Origin: Ifrita kowaldi
Lineage: Eukaryota > Chordata > Aves > Passeriformes > Cinclosomatidae
Reading direction: 5' to 3'
Assembly: GCA_013398055.1 (NCBI GenBank)
Contig: VZRS01004062.1
Location: 186,001-250,000, forward strand
DNA: 64,000 nt
The stretch's first letter is position 1, and every line of letters begins with the position of its first letter. The position numbers and the translations under genes were made by a program. The notes beneath the pieces were generated by a model. It ran no database searches. It saw nothing but the letters and a program-made list of their open reading frames with translations, and had not been told where the DNA came from. Below are positions 25,501 to 37,400 of this stretch, one piece after another.

Positions 25501-28500
25501 CATATTGGAAGGACTTCTTGTACTGGCGGATGTTCTCAGCTCTATTTTTATAGAGTTCCATTTTTAATGTATACACTTTTCTTTCTTCTCCATTGCCTGG
25601 GTGATTTTGATTTATAATCACTGTAGGTCAACTATAAAAAAAAGTTTTGATTTCCTGAGATGTCTCTTTGAAAATGAAATGTCTGTTTTGAGGAGTAAAA
25701 CTTGGCATAGAGCAGAGAAAAAAGTGGAGCACATATAAACAAAAATATCCTTGTGGCCATAGAAAGATGATGATGAGGGTTATCAAAACTATATACGACC
25801 TTTATTCCCTCTGCTTCTGGCAGTTTCTGAAAACCAGAAGACTTTGCTTCAGTAACAGCTGAAACCCCAAAGGCATATATATAACTATTATAGTGTTTCC
25901 ATGCTGAAACGTTCCAAAGCTAGAAAAGTTTTTATTGCGCTGAAATTTCAGAATTAAAGCTGAGAAAAAACAAAACCCACACACTGAAGATCTCAAAGAA
26001 ACATAACAGGTATTGACAATTAGTAAACTGCAATTTGGGCAGATCTCATCCTCATCTGCATGTGGGGGTGGCACAATTAACCAATGGTTATGATTGTGAG
26101 ATATCTCAAAATAAATAATTATTATGGTGTTACATGTGATTGGAGTGCCTGCAATGATCATTTCAAAAGTCTGCTGAGCAGGGAGGATATTTTCTGAGCT
26201 TTTTTAACTTTCTTAAATTTTTCATAATTCCTCCAGTAATTTTTTCTAAATTTTTTATTAGTTTTACTTTCACCTTCACTTAGGCCATTCTAATCAAAAG
26301 TAAAACTAAAACACTCAGTCTAAGCAGCTTCTGTATTTGAAGCTGTATTTGAAACTTTTCTTGAGTGAAAAAATTAAAGCCAGAATGAGTACAATGGTCT
26401 TCATCTGACTTTGCTTTCCACATTACAAAAATGAGTATGTTATCTTAGATGACCTGGAAATGATCTCTACCAGAACTTCTTATTTTAAAAGACTATATTC
26501 CTTGTTATGAATTATTGATCTATTACTTGTAGATTTCCTTCTTTAATGTTGAACTGCAAGCATATTCTGGGGCATAACTTTATTAAATGTTTATTTACTT
26601 GTCTTGCTGAGGTGCTAAGTCTGTTATTTTCTAAGCAGTGACTTTATGTTTGAATTTTCTAAGCATCGTAGAAAAGCTGTGAGTAGATAAGGAAGTGCTC
26701 TACTCCCACTTTTGCTCTCCATTCCACAGGGATACTATGACTAACAAGGGAAAAGATAAAAACCCCCACCATTTCAGCTGGGAAAGTCCCTTTCATTCCT
26801 GCTCTCTCCTCTAAGAGTTAAAAATGAAGTATATAAACAAAGTTTTGTGACCTGCATTGCTGTGTGGCTCAGTTACTCTCTTCTGAGAAGAAAAATGGAA
26901 AATTAGACAGAATCCATCTTGCTATGTTTAGATGGAATTACATAAATTAGAAAGAAAGTATAAGCAAGCTGTATTTTATCTGTGTACAGTTTGCTGGACC
27001 TATGATATTCCATATACCTTTTGGGTGAACTATCTGTTGAATATAAAGTTTGTATTCTTGTTTGCAGAAAACAGTAAGAAAGGGTTTGGAAGAAATCGAA
27101 TTCAATCACACTATGTTTCAAAATAGAAAATAATGCAGGAAGAAATTCAAGAAAACCAAGAATGAAGATAAACCTAAATTGTATGAGCTACAACAGAAAA
27201 AAACACTGCAGACATGAACTGTAGGAAGAAGACACCTCTCATAGTACATAAGCAAAAGTCATCAGGCTCAGAGATAAGTCAAAAAAAGCAACACAAAGTT
27301 AATAACTAGTCATTGAAAACCTAAATCAAACAAAGTCCCAACGGGCCTATTCTGAATCCAAGTGATCACAGTTTTACAGAAACAGGTGTAGAAAAAGTAC
27401 AGGACCTTTGGCCTTCCAGGAAATTGTTGCATACTTAGGTATCATCCCTGCAGCAAATGCGAAAATTTCACAATAGGTTTCCTGCATTTTTTCCCCATGC
27501 TGTTTTCCCACTGTTACTTACAATTTTCTCCAGTTCCACAGATCATTGTCCTGAACATATTGTCTCTTTGAATTTAGCAGGATTTTGTGAAGAACCATAA
27601 TTTTATACTTCTGCAAATGAAATAGATTTAATTTTCTTGGTAAATTTAGAATGAAAAATCTAACCTAAATCCTGTGTTATACTGTAAAAATTTAACAAAA
27701 TATCCATGGCTAACTTTAAGGAAAATGAAAAGACTATAATAGCAGAGCTATAATGATGTCTTGTATCTGCACGTATTAATTTGATGCTATTTTGGCAGCA
27801 TCTGACCTTCACCTGTTTTTTACATCAGTCATATATTGTTCTCTTCTCTGGTAAAAAAAAAAAAAGATTCTCCCATTAAACTACAAAAGAGTGCAGAAAA
27901 TTATAATTGGGAAAAAGTATATCCTTTAAGAGTAGTTCCACTGTATAAAAAAAAGGAGCATAGCATGCTGTTCACATCCTACTACGTGCTATATAAATTG
28001 TCCAAAATAACTTATGAGCTTCTCTTACCGAGCTGGAGGGAATGTGGAAGCACTGGACACTTTATGCATATTTGGAAGAAACATCCTTAAAAGAAACCAT
28101 GCTGGCAGCAGATCAGGGAAATTTGCTATAAGAAGTGGGGGATAAAAGGCTATAAAAAGGGAGCCTTTTCCTTCAGACAGGGTTCAGCATTCACAGTCTG
28201 CAGCAATCTGTCCCTCCGTGTACACAAGAGAACTGATGAGCCATTGTACTTCTCTGCTGGCAGTGAGAAACAATCTTGCTCTATATTGCAGATCAAAACC
28301 ACACACGTGTGGGCCATACTGAAGACAAAAAACAACCAGCCTTGAAAGGAAACAGGAGCCACTAGTCTATTAAAAATAACAATGCATATTAATAATACTG
28401 CTGTAAATGGCATGTGTCTTTCAAGTTTGGGGGAGGCTTTTGCAATCTCAGTGGAATCTATAATTTTTTCTGTCCACAATGTCCACAGTGCAGCCTAGAG

Positions 28501-31500
28501 ATTTGTGTTTGGTTTTGTACTGTGTAGAACTCACCCTTTTTATTTGTCCAGTTTAAAGAGTACAGATTTTTTTTTTCTTAGTAGTACAGGGAAGTGTAAT
28601 CAATACTTCCCTGCACAGTTTCCAATTCAGTTGAATGAAAGATGGTTCTCTTCCAGTGTGAAAGGGTCAGGGAGTACACTCAATTATCACAGACTCCACA
28701 GACTTATTCTGCAGTTATTCCTACTGAAGATCCTTTCCCAGGGATGCTAAACCAGACAGATACCTGATTTGAGAACCCAAATCCTTGCATCACACATATC
28801 ATCAGTATCAGCTTACACTGAACCCAGCGCACAGGGCTTTGTACTTACATGGTCAATTAAGAAGTTCTTAGTTTTCAAGTTCATGAGAATAAACTTTGTA
28901 AAGAAAAAATAAAGTATTTTAAAATGTTTTTATTCATTTACACATTAAGGTACAAAAACCCCAACAAACCAAAAATACAACTGCAGCTGCTTTAGGATGC
29001 GGCTTTTCCCCCTGCTTGATATTAGAACAGGTAAAGAAACAAACTTGCTTCAAATACAAAAGGCAAATAGCCGAATTCAGAGCTGAATACAAAATTCATT
29101 TTTACTTCTGCATTGAACAGGTCCTCACAGACGAGGTTAGAAGTGTTCCAACATCAGCAGCCCCTTATTCTGCTTTTCACAGAGGTCTATAAACATGAAC
29201 AAGAGGGAAGCATTCTAGTGTCTACACTTATCCTTATTAAGGTCTTGGAAACACAGTCAGAATCAAACACAAGGGAGGAAAACTTCACTTGTGAAAATAC
29301 TCACTGAAATTATCTTAGCCCAGTTGGGGTTCCTCTTTTTCCAGGTTAATATTTGTTTCTGCCAAACAGATTCTCCCTTTCCTCTGCTCTGCAATTGCAG
29401 TTCTGCCGTCAATTCTACAATATGACAGAAGTTCATCATATGCCATGTCTATTTGGGGATGTTACTGAAACTGGACTCTACTACTCATCTGTAGATGGAG
29501 AAAAGTCCACAAAGGCAGTTCAGCTATTAAGAAGACAAAGTGCTCTTCCTCAGGAGCCACTTTCTCCCCATTGACTAGAGAGAACACCCACAGTGACTTC
29601 ACACTTAACCGTGGTACTTCAGCTGTGGAGGTTTGCTATTTGTAAATAGCCAACAGGCTATTTACTTACGTAAAATAAAAGGTCCATTTCTCTGCATTAA
29701 ATATATCTATAGATATACTTGGCTCAAAATTTTTTAAGATATGATTATTTTTCAAGTTGGAACGATAAATTAAGGTGCATATTTTGGGGTGCTAAATTTG
29801 GGTAGGAAAAGAAGCTGGGCTATGGAAAATCAGGATGCAAAGGAGAAAATGCCACCAGAGGAGGACTCATTAATTTCTTTTGTTTTATCCAAATCTGCAG
29901 AGAAAAGTTTCCTTTTTGTACAAAATATCACCTCAACATCTGAGCAACTAAAATTTAAATCAGCTAAGCTTCAGTTCTATTTGCCCTCATGGAACTGCTA
30001 TTCAGCTCAATTTGATACAAACAAAATTGACACTGCCTTTTTATGAGGGCACAACATAGACTCCGTACCTCCAACCACCCCTTTACCTGTAACACAGATT
30101 CACAAAACATCAAAAATACAGCAAAATGCAATTTCCTTCTGAACAGCAGCCTATGAAAGAAGAAGAGAATTTGATTACGGGAGACAAAGAGAAGAGGTGT
30201 CAGTTCCCATTTTGAAATGAGCTATCACGAGGCACCACTTAAGGAGAGAGATCGAATAAGCATATTTCAGTTCTAACAGGTTTTCTCCCTGCGATGTCAC
30301 TAAACAATAATTATAATGCATTGTTAGTGATCCAGAGAGGACCTGCATAAATAGAAAAAATCCACAATTTAAAAGGGGCAGGAGCTAATGCCTCCTTCGG
30401 TTACTGTAATTTGTGTTAGTAGAGGGCCTCCTAACTTGTGTGTTACATAGCTCAGACATCTGAAAAATTAAACACTGCACAAACAGGATTAGATCATGTC
30501 AGGTTTAATTTGCAAATGCCTTGTCTTTGTTCTGCTTTATATTTACCATTAAAAAAGAATCATATTATATATTGGTTTTCTTTTGCTGCCTCTTGGTACA
30601 GCTTTTATGGTGACAGATGTGCCATTCTGGCAAGCTGCAAGCGTGGCTCAGCACTTTCATCACTAAGACCCATTTCAGGAGGTTTACAACACAGCTTGGA
30701 ATTAAAGTCTTTTCTTTTTAAAGGAGTCCATCTCAAAGTAGAAGGAAAAAAACGAAACAGAAAAGAAGACAACCTTTTTTTTTTTCCAAGCTGTCAGAAC
30801 TACATGGGATAGAACAGAGTGGATCACCTTTCTCCGAAATATTTCAAAACATGTCTTTGTTTCCACAACTGTCATGAAATCAAAGCCATCTGGTCAGGAA
30901 GACACATCCCACCAGTGGTTTTCTCTTGCACTCATGCACTGGACTCCTGTACTTTTTATAAGCTAAACATTCATTTGTATAAAAATGTGATCCTTGTCAG
31001 TAGCAAATAACTCAACAACTGGGTTAGAAAGCCAGGTTTCTTTCCCCTTTCTCCTTCTTGCTGAGAAGCATACCTCTTCCATCTAAAATTTATGGGGGAG
31101 CACAGTAACCAATTCTATTCATGCTTGGAATTATCTTTTATTAAACATGCACAACTTTTTATAGTGAAAAAGAGATGAGAATTTCTTCAGTGTAATACTG
31201 TAAGACAGGACATATTTGTGCCCAGTCATGCATCGACTTTTGATTTATATGTTTCATTTTGTGCTTTTGAACAGTCACATGCACTTCAAATTGCAATCAC
31301 TTTGCTATGGTGCCTTTCTGTTTTCCTGTTATGCACAGAAAAAGCAATCCAAGTGATAGGATTACTCACACTTAGAAATAACTTACGTGACTAAGCAACA
31401 AGTGAACAGAGTAGAGTAAGCTCCATCAGAAAATAGTCTTCTAGATAAAACTCTTTGGAACAATTAGAGTATTACAGTTAATTATATGGAATATTCAAAT

Positions 31501-31602
31501 TTTGAAGCCAAAAATTAGATTAAGATTGCCTGGAAAATAAAAATAATAAGATTACTGAAATCTATTAAAATAATTATGTCAATGATGGAAGAGAGAGTAA
31601 AA
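22551..31602. other. long non-coding stretch, no gene recognised
   Basis: About 9 kb of AT-rich DNA in which I identify no exon, RNA gene or repeat family. A strong TATA-like motif lies at 28151-28160 (tataaaaagg), and a small overlapping hairpin pair at 29635-29665. Several open frames of 80-125 codons exist, but they lack recognisable domains and often begin at non-ATG codons. Confidence 0.5.
29635..29665. repeat. overlapping inverted repeats (two exclusive hairpins)
   Basis: The arm gtaaatagcc (29642-29651) pairs perfectly with ggctatttac (29656-29665) around the loop AACA. The same middle segment can instead pair upstream: gctattt (29635-29641) with aaatagc (29644-29650) around GT. Only one fold can form at a time. 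Confidence 0.85.
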
Positions 31603-31680
31603 CCCTGAGCAACTTGGTCTGGTCTCATACCTGTCCCTGCTTTGAACAAGTTGTATTAGAGTTTTTCCATAGTTCTATGG
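31603..31680 (+). mobile_element. degenerate CR1 3' fragment
   Basis: Contains 'ccctgagcaacttggtct', 'ctgtccctgctttgaacaag' and a worn tail 'ccatagttctatgg', in CR1 order on the plus strand. The central 'ggttggactagatgatc' block is mostly lost. An old, short copy. Confidence 0.65.
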
Positions 31681-34365
31681 AGAAAGGTGCCATCACTTGC
31701 AGTACCAACCAGAGCTTCACTTAGACTACCTAGAAGGCATGGAATCAAAAATTACAAACTGAATATACAAGAGAGGGAAGAGGTTATTCCAGCAGAACCA
31801 CATTCGATCTTCACAGAAATAAAAATCACGCCATAATACAACTTGTGCCAGTTAAAATCACCAAGGGAGAAACCTCTATGGCTACACAGTAGCTCTGCAC
31901 TGAAATCTTGGCACAACTGATATCAGAAAGAGTTGCAAGAATAATAGTGAAGCTGATGGGCAAATCTAAGAAGACACAGTGCACTGGACAAATTCCAATG
32001 TAATATAGCCTTTAGCAAGAGGAAAGGAGAAATGTCAGAGGAAGATAGATATATTTGAAAACTAACGTTCAGTTTTGTAGAAATGGTTTTGGCAATGATG
32101 TTCATTTTCAGATAGTTCAGACAAGTTCTTATTTAAAAACAAACACAAGACTTCCTTAGAGAAATGGCAAGGTACTTTCATTGGTATTTTAAAAAATACT
32201 TTGTATTCTTTTACATAAGCTGGCAACAATAATGGATCTTTATCTGAGAAGCACAAAAAACCACTGCACAACCACATACATTGTTATAACAATCTTTTTT
32301 TGGCCTGATCAGAAAGATGTGTCCCTCTTTACAAACATACACTCAAAACAAGACAAAATTTCTGAGAAGACAGCACTTCTGTCCACTTTTCCACACTGAG
32401 CTCCAGACAGTACTTTTCAGAGGACCATAAGTAATTTTTCAGACGACCATAAGTAAACTGCTGTGTATTTAAGCATTCACAGCGTGATCTCAGTTGATTT
32501 CTATGAAAAATAATTTCCATTTTCTCCTTGAAGTTCTGGGATGTTTGTAGTTTCTTGTGCTGACCTGGTGGTTTGTCTTCAGTAGATTTTTATCACATTA
32601 ACTCATAGGGAACTTTTCCACAAAAATGTGGCATAAACAATATTGTTTCAGCATTACAAAAATAACCAGGATTTTATTTGAATACATTTGAATATTTGAA
32701 GCATGACCATTGCTGTTTTCAAAGCATTTTCTAAAAATTACTTGTAACAGAATAAAGATAAAAGATTGAAGAGCATCATGGCATCTGAGTCTTGATTTCT
32801 TTCTTTAGTCTCAGGACTAGAAGAAAACCTCAGTAACATTATAGTCTTTTATATAACGCTTACAAATTATGTTCAGCATGAATTTTTCCACTTTTCCCTT
32901 ATTCTTTTTGCTTTGAGACTCTCCTCAAATGCACTGATTTGCTTTATTTTGAGAACTAAAACAAAAGTGATATAACTATAAAAATTTCATGCATATATTT
33001 CCACTTTATAGGATGGAACTTTCCATCTGAAGATATTTCAGTTTAGCATTTGTGAGATCATTTCTCACTCCCTTTTTTATTCAGTTGTTTGTTTGGACCC
33101 ATTCCCCTTGATATGGAAAACAAACTGTTTAAGTAGGGAGAACAGTGTCAGTCTGGTATTCAGACAGTGATTTTCTTGCTCTGTTTAAAACATGAGACAG
33201 TCATATCCTTAAGCATTGCCTTATTCCAGTCTCACATCATTTATGGGGAAGTTATTGCCAACCAGCAGATGTGCAATGGAGTGGCAACTGAAAACAAGGG
33301 CACAGGGATGCTTCTGAATAGGCACCTCCTTGCTCTTGAGGAGAGGAAAAATTGGGAATCTGCTGATTGTTATCAGTGAATTTGAGGTCTTTGCCTTCTG
33401 TCCTTGTCTCTGTGATGACTCTCAACTACAGTCTGAGCTACCCAAATCCACTGACACTGCAGTACATTTAAAACGAGTTCGGCTCGTTGAGAGAATGGTG
33501 CTGTATTTCTACCAGAAAAGCAGTATTAAATCTACACTTTTGCATGTGCTTAAACTTTTCTTTAGGTGGACATGTTGAGACCAGTAGGCAAATAAAAGAA
33601 AAAACAGACTAATTTCGAGGCAATGATAAGAATGTTTTCTCACCTACAATTCTGGGGCAATTAAATCACAAGTGTGTCATTATTTGATGGAATAAAAATT
33701 ATCCAATTTGATAAATCTGAGAAAAATTTGAAGCAATTTGTGACCATTTGGAAAAAAGGGGAGAAATATGTGATAACTAACACAATAATAAAGAATTCAT
33801 GTCAAGCCGAACTATTTACTTCTATTGCAGACAGTGGAGAAACCACAAATCTCAACTAAAGCTTTTGAAACTGCCTCAAGGTGGCTTTCTGAAAAAATAA
33901 TTTGGTTGATGAATTTTCTAGATTATGGGAATAAAACTTCACAAAGCAGCTAAAGTGTAAGACAGGCCAGGCAAATGGGCTGAGGCAGAAGTACAGAGGG
34001 AGAGGCATGGAGGGAGCCTTCTGCTTCATTCAGTACCAGAATGGCTTCGAGCATGGAGGCTTTGTTTCAGGCCAGATATGAAGCTCTTTGTTTGCACAAC
34101 CAAAACAGAACTGAAAAAATAATTAGAAGAAGGGAAAGTATTGCCACCAGTATTTTTGAAAGACAAAATAAATATACAAGTCATTATAGTCCTGAAGCAT
34201 TCAAACTGCAGGAAAAAAAAGGGAGAAAACTTTGGAAAATTACCCTCCTTATCACAGATATAATAACCCATTATAAAGCAAATGCACAACACTTTTCCAT
34301 AAAAGTGTGCAGAAAAAGGGAAAATAATATTAAACTAGTAGGAGAAATTCAATATGAAGAAAAAT
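31681..34365. other. non-coding stretch, no gene recognised
   Basis: No gene recognised. It contains a 22-bp-period tandem duplication at 32414-32456. Toward its right end lies an ATG-opened 108-codon frame (34041-34367) that I cannot assign to any family and do not call as a gene. Confidence 0.5.
32414..32456. repeat. two-copy tandem duplication, period 22 bp
   Basis: The unit ttttcagaggaccataagta (plus one base) at 32414-32434 recurs as ttttcagacgaccataagta at 32436-32456, with one mismatch. A recent local slippage-type duplication. Confidence 0.85.
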
Positions 34366-34480
34366 AAGTACTTTATACAACAGGCAGTGACCTTCTGGAA
34401 CTTTATGCCACAAGAGACTGGGGAGGCACCTGTCAGCTGCACTTTCAAAGGAGGATGAGGGAAATATATGGATCCACAAT
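34366..34480 (+). mobile_element. possible ancient CR1-like 3' fragment
   Basis: 'ataagtactttatacaacag' followed by 'tggaactttatgccacaaga' and 'tttcaaaggaggatg' follows the order of the ORF2-end region of old CR1-type LINEs. That region normally reads like a 'tggaactcactgccacaag' block followed by a 'tttaaaagggga' block. It is highly diverged, and chance similarity cannot be excluded. Confidence 0.4.
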
Positions 34481-37400
34481 CAGATAACAAAAGGACAAAA
34501 CTCTTTAAGGGATTGCAGAATCAGGCATGTAAACTATAACAGGCCTGGGTGCTAGTGAAGCGCAAGGGCACAGAAAGCATCGATGCTGATATGTTCTCCC
34601 TAAGCAGCATCTCTTTCATGAAGTGAGGCATTTCTTACCTTCTCAGGGCATGTGGGACAAGAAAAACTTATTAAGCATCCACTCCTTCCAATTACATGTT
34701 CTTACAGTAAAATCTGTCAAACATTAGAACACACACTTTTGATAATTAGGTAAGCAAATTATATTAATGAAAGAGGTACAGTTAATTCTTCTTTAAAACT
34801 ACGTGGTCTCTCAAGGTGTGTTTCAAATCTTGGGTGCAGAACCAGAAATATCTTAGGTTGTATTTCACCAAACAGGTGCCCAGGGTGACAATTTATGCTG
34901 CTAACCAGTCAGTTTAGCAAATATTTTACCAGTTCAGGATCTGGCTGTACTTTATAAAGCTAGGATCCTTGGATCTTTCATTGTCTTGCTGTTCAGATTT
35001 CTGCTGCTGCAAAATTAGCATTGGCTTAAATCACAAGCTTGCAGGCATTATGAACAGAAGTATAGTTTTATTCTAAACTATATTTGACATTGAAGATAGA
35101 AGGAAATTACAGGGCAATCAACAAGTATATAGCCTGAATTTGAACACCATTTTCAGTTCACTGTCAGAAGTTCACTCAAGCACAGGAAGAGGTAGGTAAA
35201 GATATTTCAGAAATAATCTTTTATTTTCTATCCCTGAGATACTTTAAAAAACACAAAGGGGTTAATAGAAAATAAAGGTAAGAAGCTGCTATTAAACAGA
35301 TAACTGTTTTCCAGAAGGAATGATACTCACTTCTGGCACACTAAAAGAACATTGCTGAAATAGTAACTGAGTGATGAGAAAGTTAAGAGGAGGGTGACAT
35401 ATTTTTACAAGCTTTTCACAATTTTTGTCTGAAGTTTACTGTGACAGTCTGTAAATTTATGAGATGTGATGAAAGACTTACTAAAGAAGCAATTCTATCA
35501 GGATAGTAGAAACATTTATGATGCAGATTATCTTGATATCTTGAAGAGAGCTGGGGGCACTAGAGAAATATGATGTTAGTTTAGTGACTCTGGCATGTTT
35601 CTGGACAACCCATAACAGTTACCAGCAGCTATAACCACTGTAAAGGCAGAATTTGTTAGTGCTATAACCCATTTGTGTATAGCAAAATGAGGGAGGATTG
35701 GCAGAGTTGATACATTCAGGACACTTAGTTCTAAGAAAATGTGTAAAATATTTTATGCATTGCAAGAGTAACATCTTTTTGATGTGAATAGATAACATTA
35801 ATTAAAATCTAAAAGCATAGCAAGGAGTATCCGAAGCAGTGTGATACTTGAATGGCCTTGCAAGTAAAGGGGGGACGCAGTTGATGAATTTGTGCCATCC
35901 TTTTTCAGTGCGGGAATTCCAATACATTTGGAGAAATTGGCCTGATGACTCAATGAATAACACATTTCATACTTTAGCTGGCAGTGAATATGTAACTCAT
36001 TCATGTATCAGGCTCCCTAATGTATTTTACACATATTTTATTAAAGCCCCTTAAGAAAAAGTAAAATACCAACATCATTAGCTACTCTACTATTGATCAT
36101 GAGTCCCCACTGACTCTAAGCTCCCTAGAAGATATTTTCACCATAGTTTGAGTTAGGGTAAAGGATTAATTTTTTACATTCTGAATACTGTATGTGTTTG
36201 GATGAGCTCTCTGTTCCTTTGAAGCCCAGGCTAGCCAGAGATTTACTGTTTGCAATTTTAGATACCTTACAATTAAAACAGGGTATTGATTACCAGCTTA
36301 GCACAGGGTATTTAAACAATTAAAGTGAGGATGTATGTTTATCAGTAACTGACCTCTCCTAAAACTTATACTACTAACTGCATTTGGAGTCATATATGAA
36401 TTTTCTAACCCCTTTCCACTTCTGTTTTACAGAATATTCTGTATGGGGTAATTTTACAGAATTAGCTTATTTTATTTTTAAAAGGTAAAAAAAAAAGTTT
36501 TAAAGCAAAAAAAAAATTTTAAATTCCAAATTTATAATTACCACAGCAACATGGCAAATTACTTGGGTTGTCAAAATAAAAAAACAGAAGGATTATGTCA
36601 TTTATATCAAGTACCTGGGCTACTATATGGCAAATGCAATTTTACTGCACGTAAATGTGCACCTATTCCAGAATAGATACGGTATCTTAACAAATCTATC
36701 TGCAAAAATTCAAGAAAGAAAATATAAATTACACTAAATGGAAGAATGATAAGCATAATGACTTAAAAAAGGCCTCTAGCATCTCACTCAAGTATCTAAT
36801 CTCTTTCATTTTCCCTGCCTACCATTCCCCATGCAGTTTCAAATGTCTGTGATATTTATCTTCACTTCTTTTCCTAAACACTTTCAACCAATATTTGGGA
36901 AACAGGCAATTCACACATTTCTAAAGACTGAACATCTCATGGGTGAGCAAAGATTCTACCTGAAAATATTTAATTATTCATCAAGTACAGTTTTCTCCAA
37001 TTTAGGAAAGAATTCAAAATGTTAACAAGGATGGGAAAAATTGCAGGCATAAGGGATAAATTTTCCTCACTAATGCATTCTGAGCAAGACCTGAGAAATC
37101 AGTAGAATTTGGAGTCAGCAAAGCTTTGTAGGGCAGAGCACAGCAGAGACACAAATGCCTGGGAATTTCCCATATACATTGAATGGCTACACTGTTTATC
37201 ATAGAGCAAAAATTCATTTCAGTCCAGTGAAACATCAAGCAGATTTGTCAGAAAAGCAGTAACTTCTTGAGCTAAAATGCTAAGTAGTGGCTTCTGACAC
37301 TGCCCTTATCTTAAATGAAAGAGATTATGGTTAGCACATTTTACCTCATGAATGTGGTGGTAATTCATAAAAAACCAAGGCCTTCATCATGTTTTTTGGT

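Noticed and set aside
28150..28479. 109-codon minus-strand frame with a hydrophobic stretch
   Set aside because: It opens at TTG, is isolated, and the hydrophobic run is short and of ordinary composition for AT-rich DNA. No family recognised.
29353..29574. 73-codon frame preceded by acceptor-like cttttccag / attgcag sequences
   Set aside because: It opens at a TTG codon, encodes no recognisable domain and ends in a stop without a donor. Not enough for an exon call.
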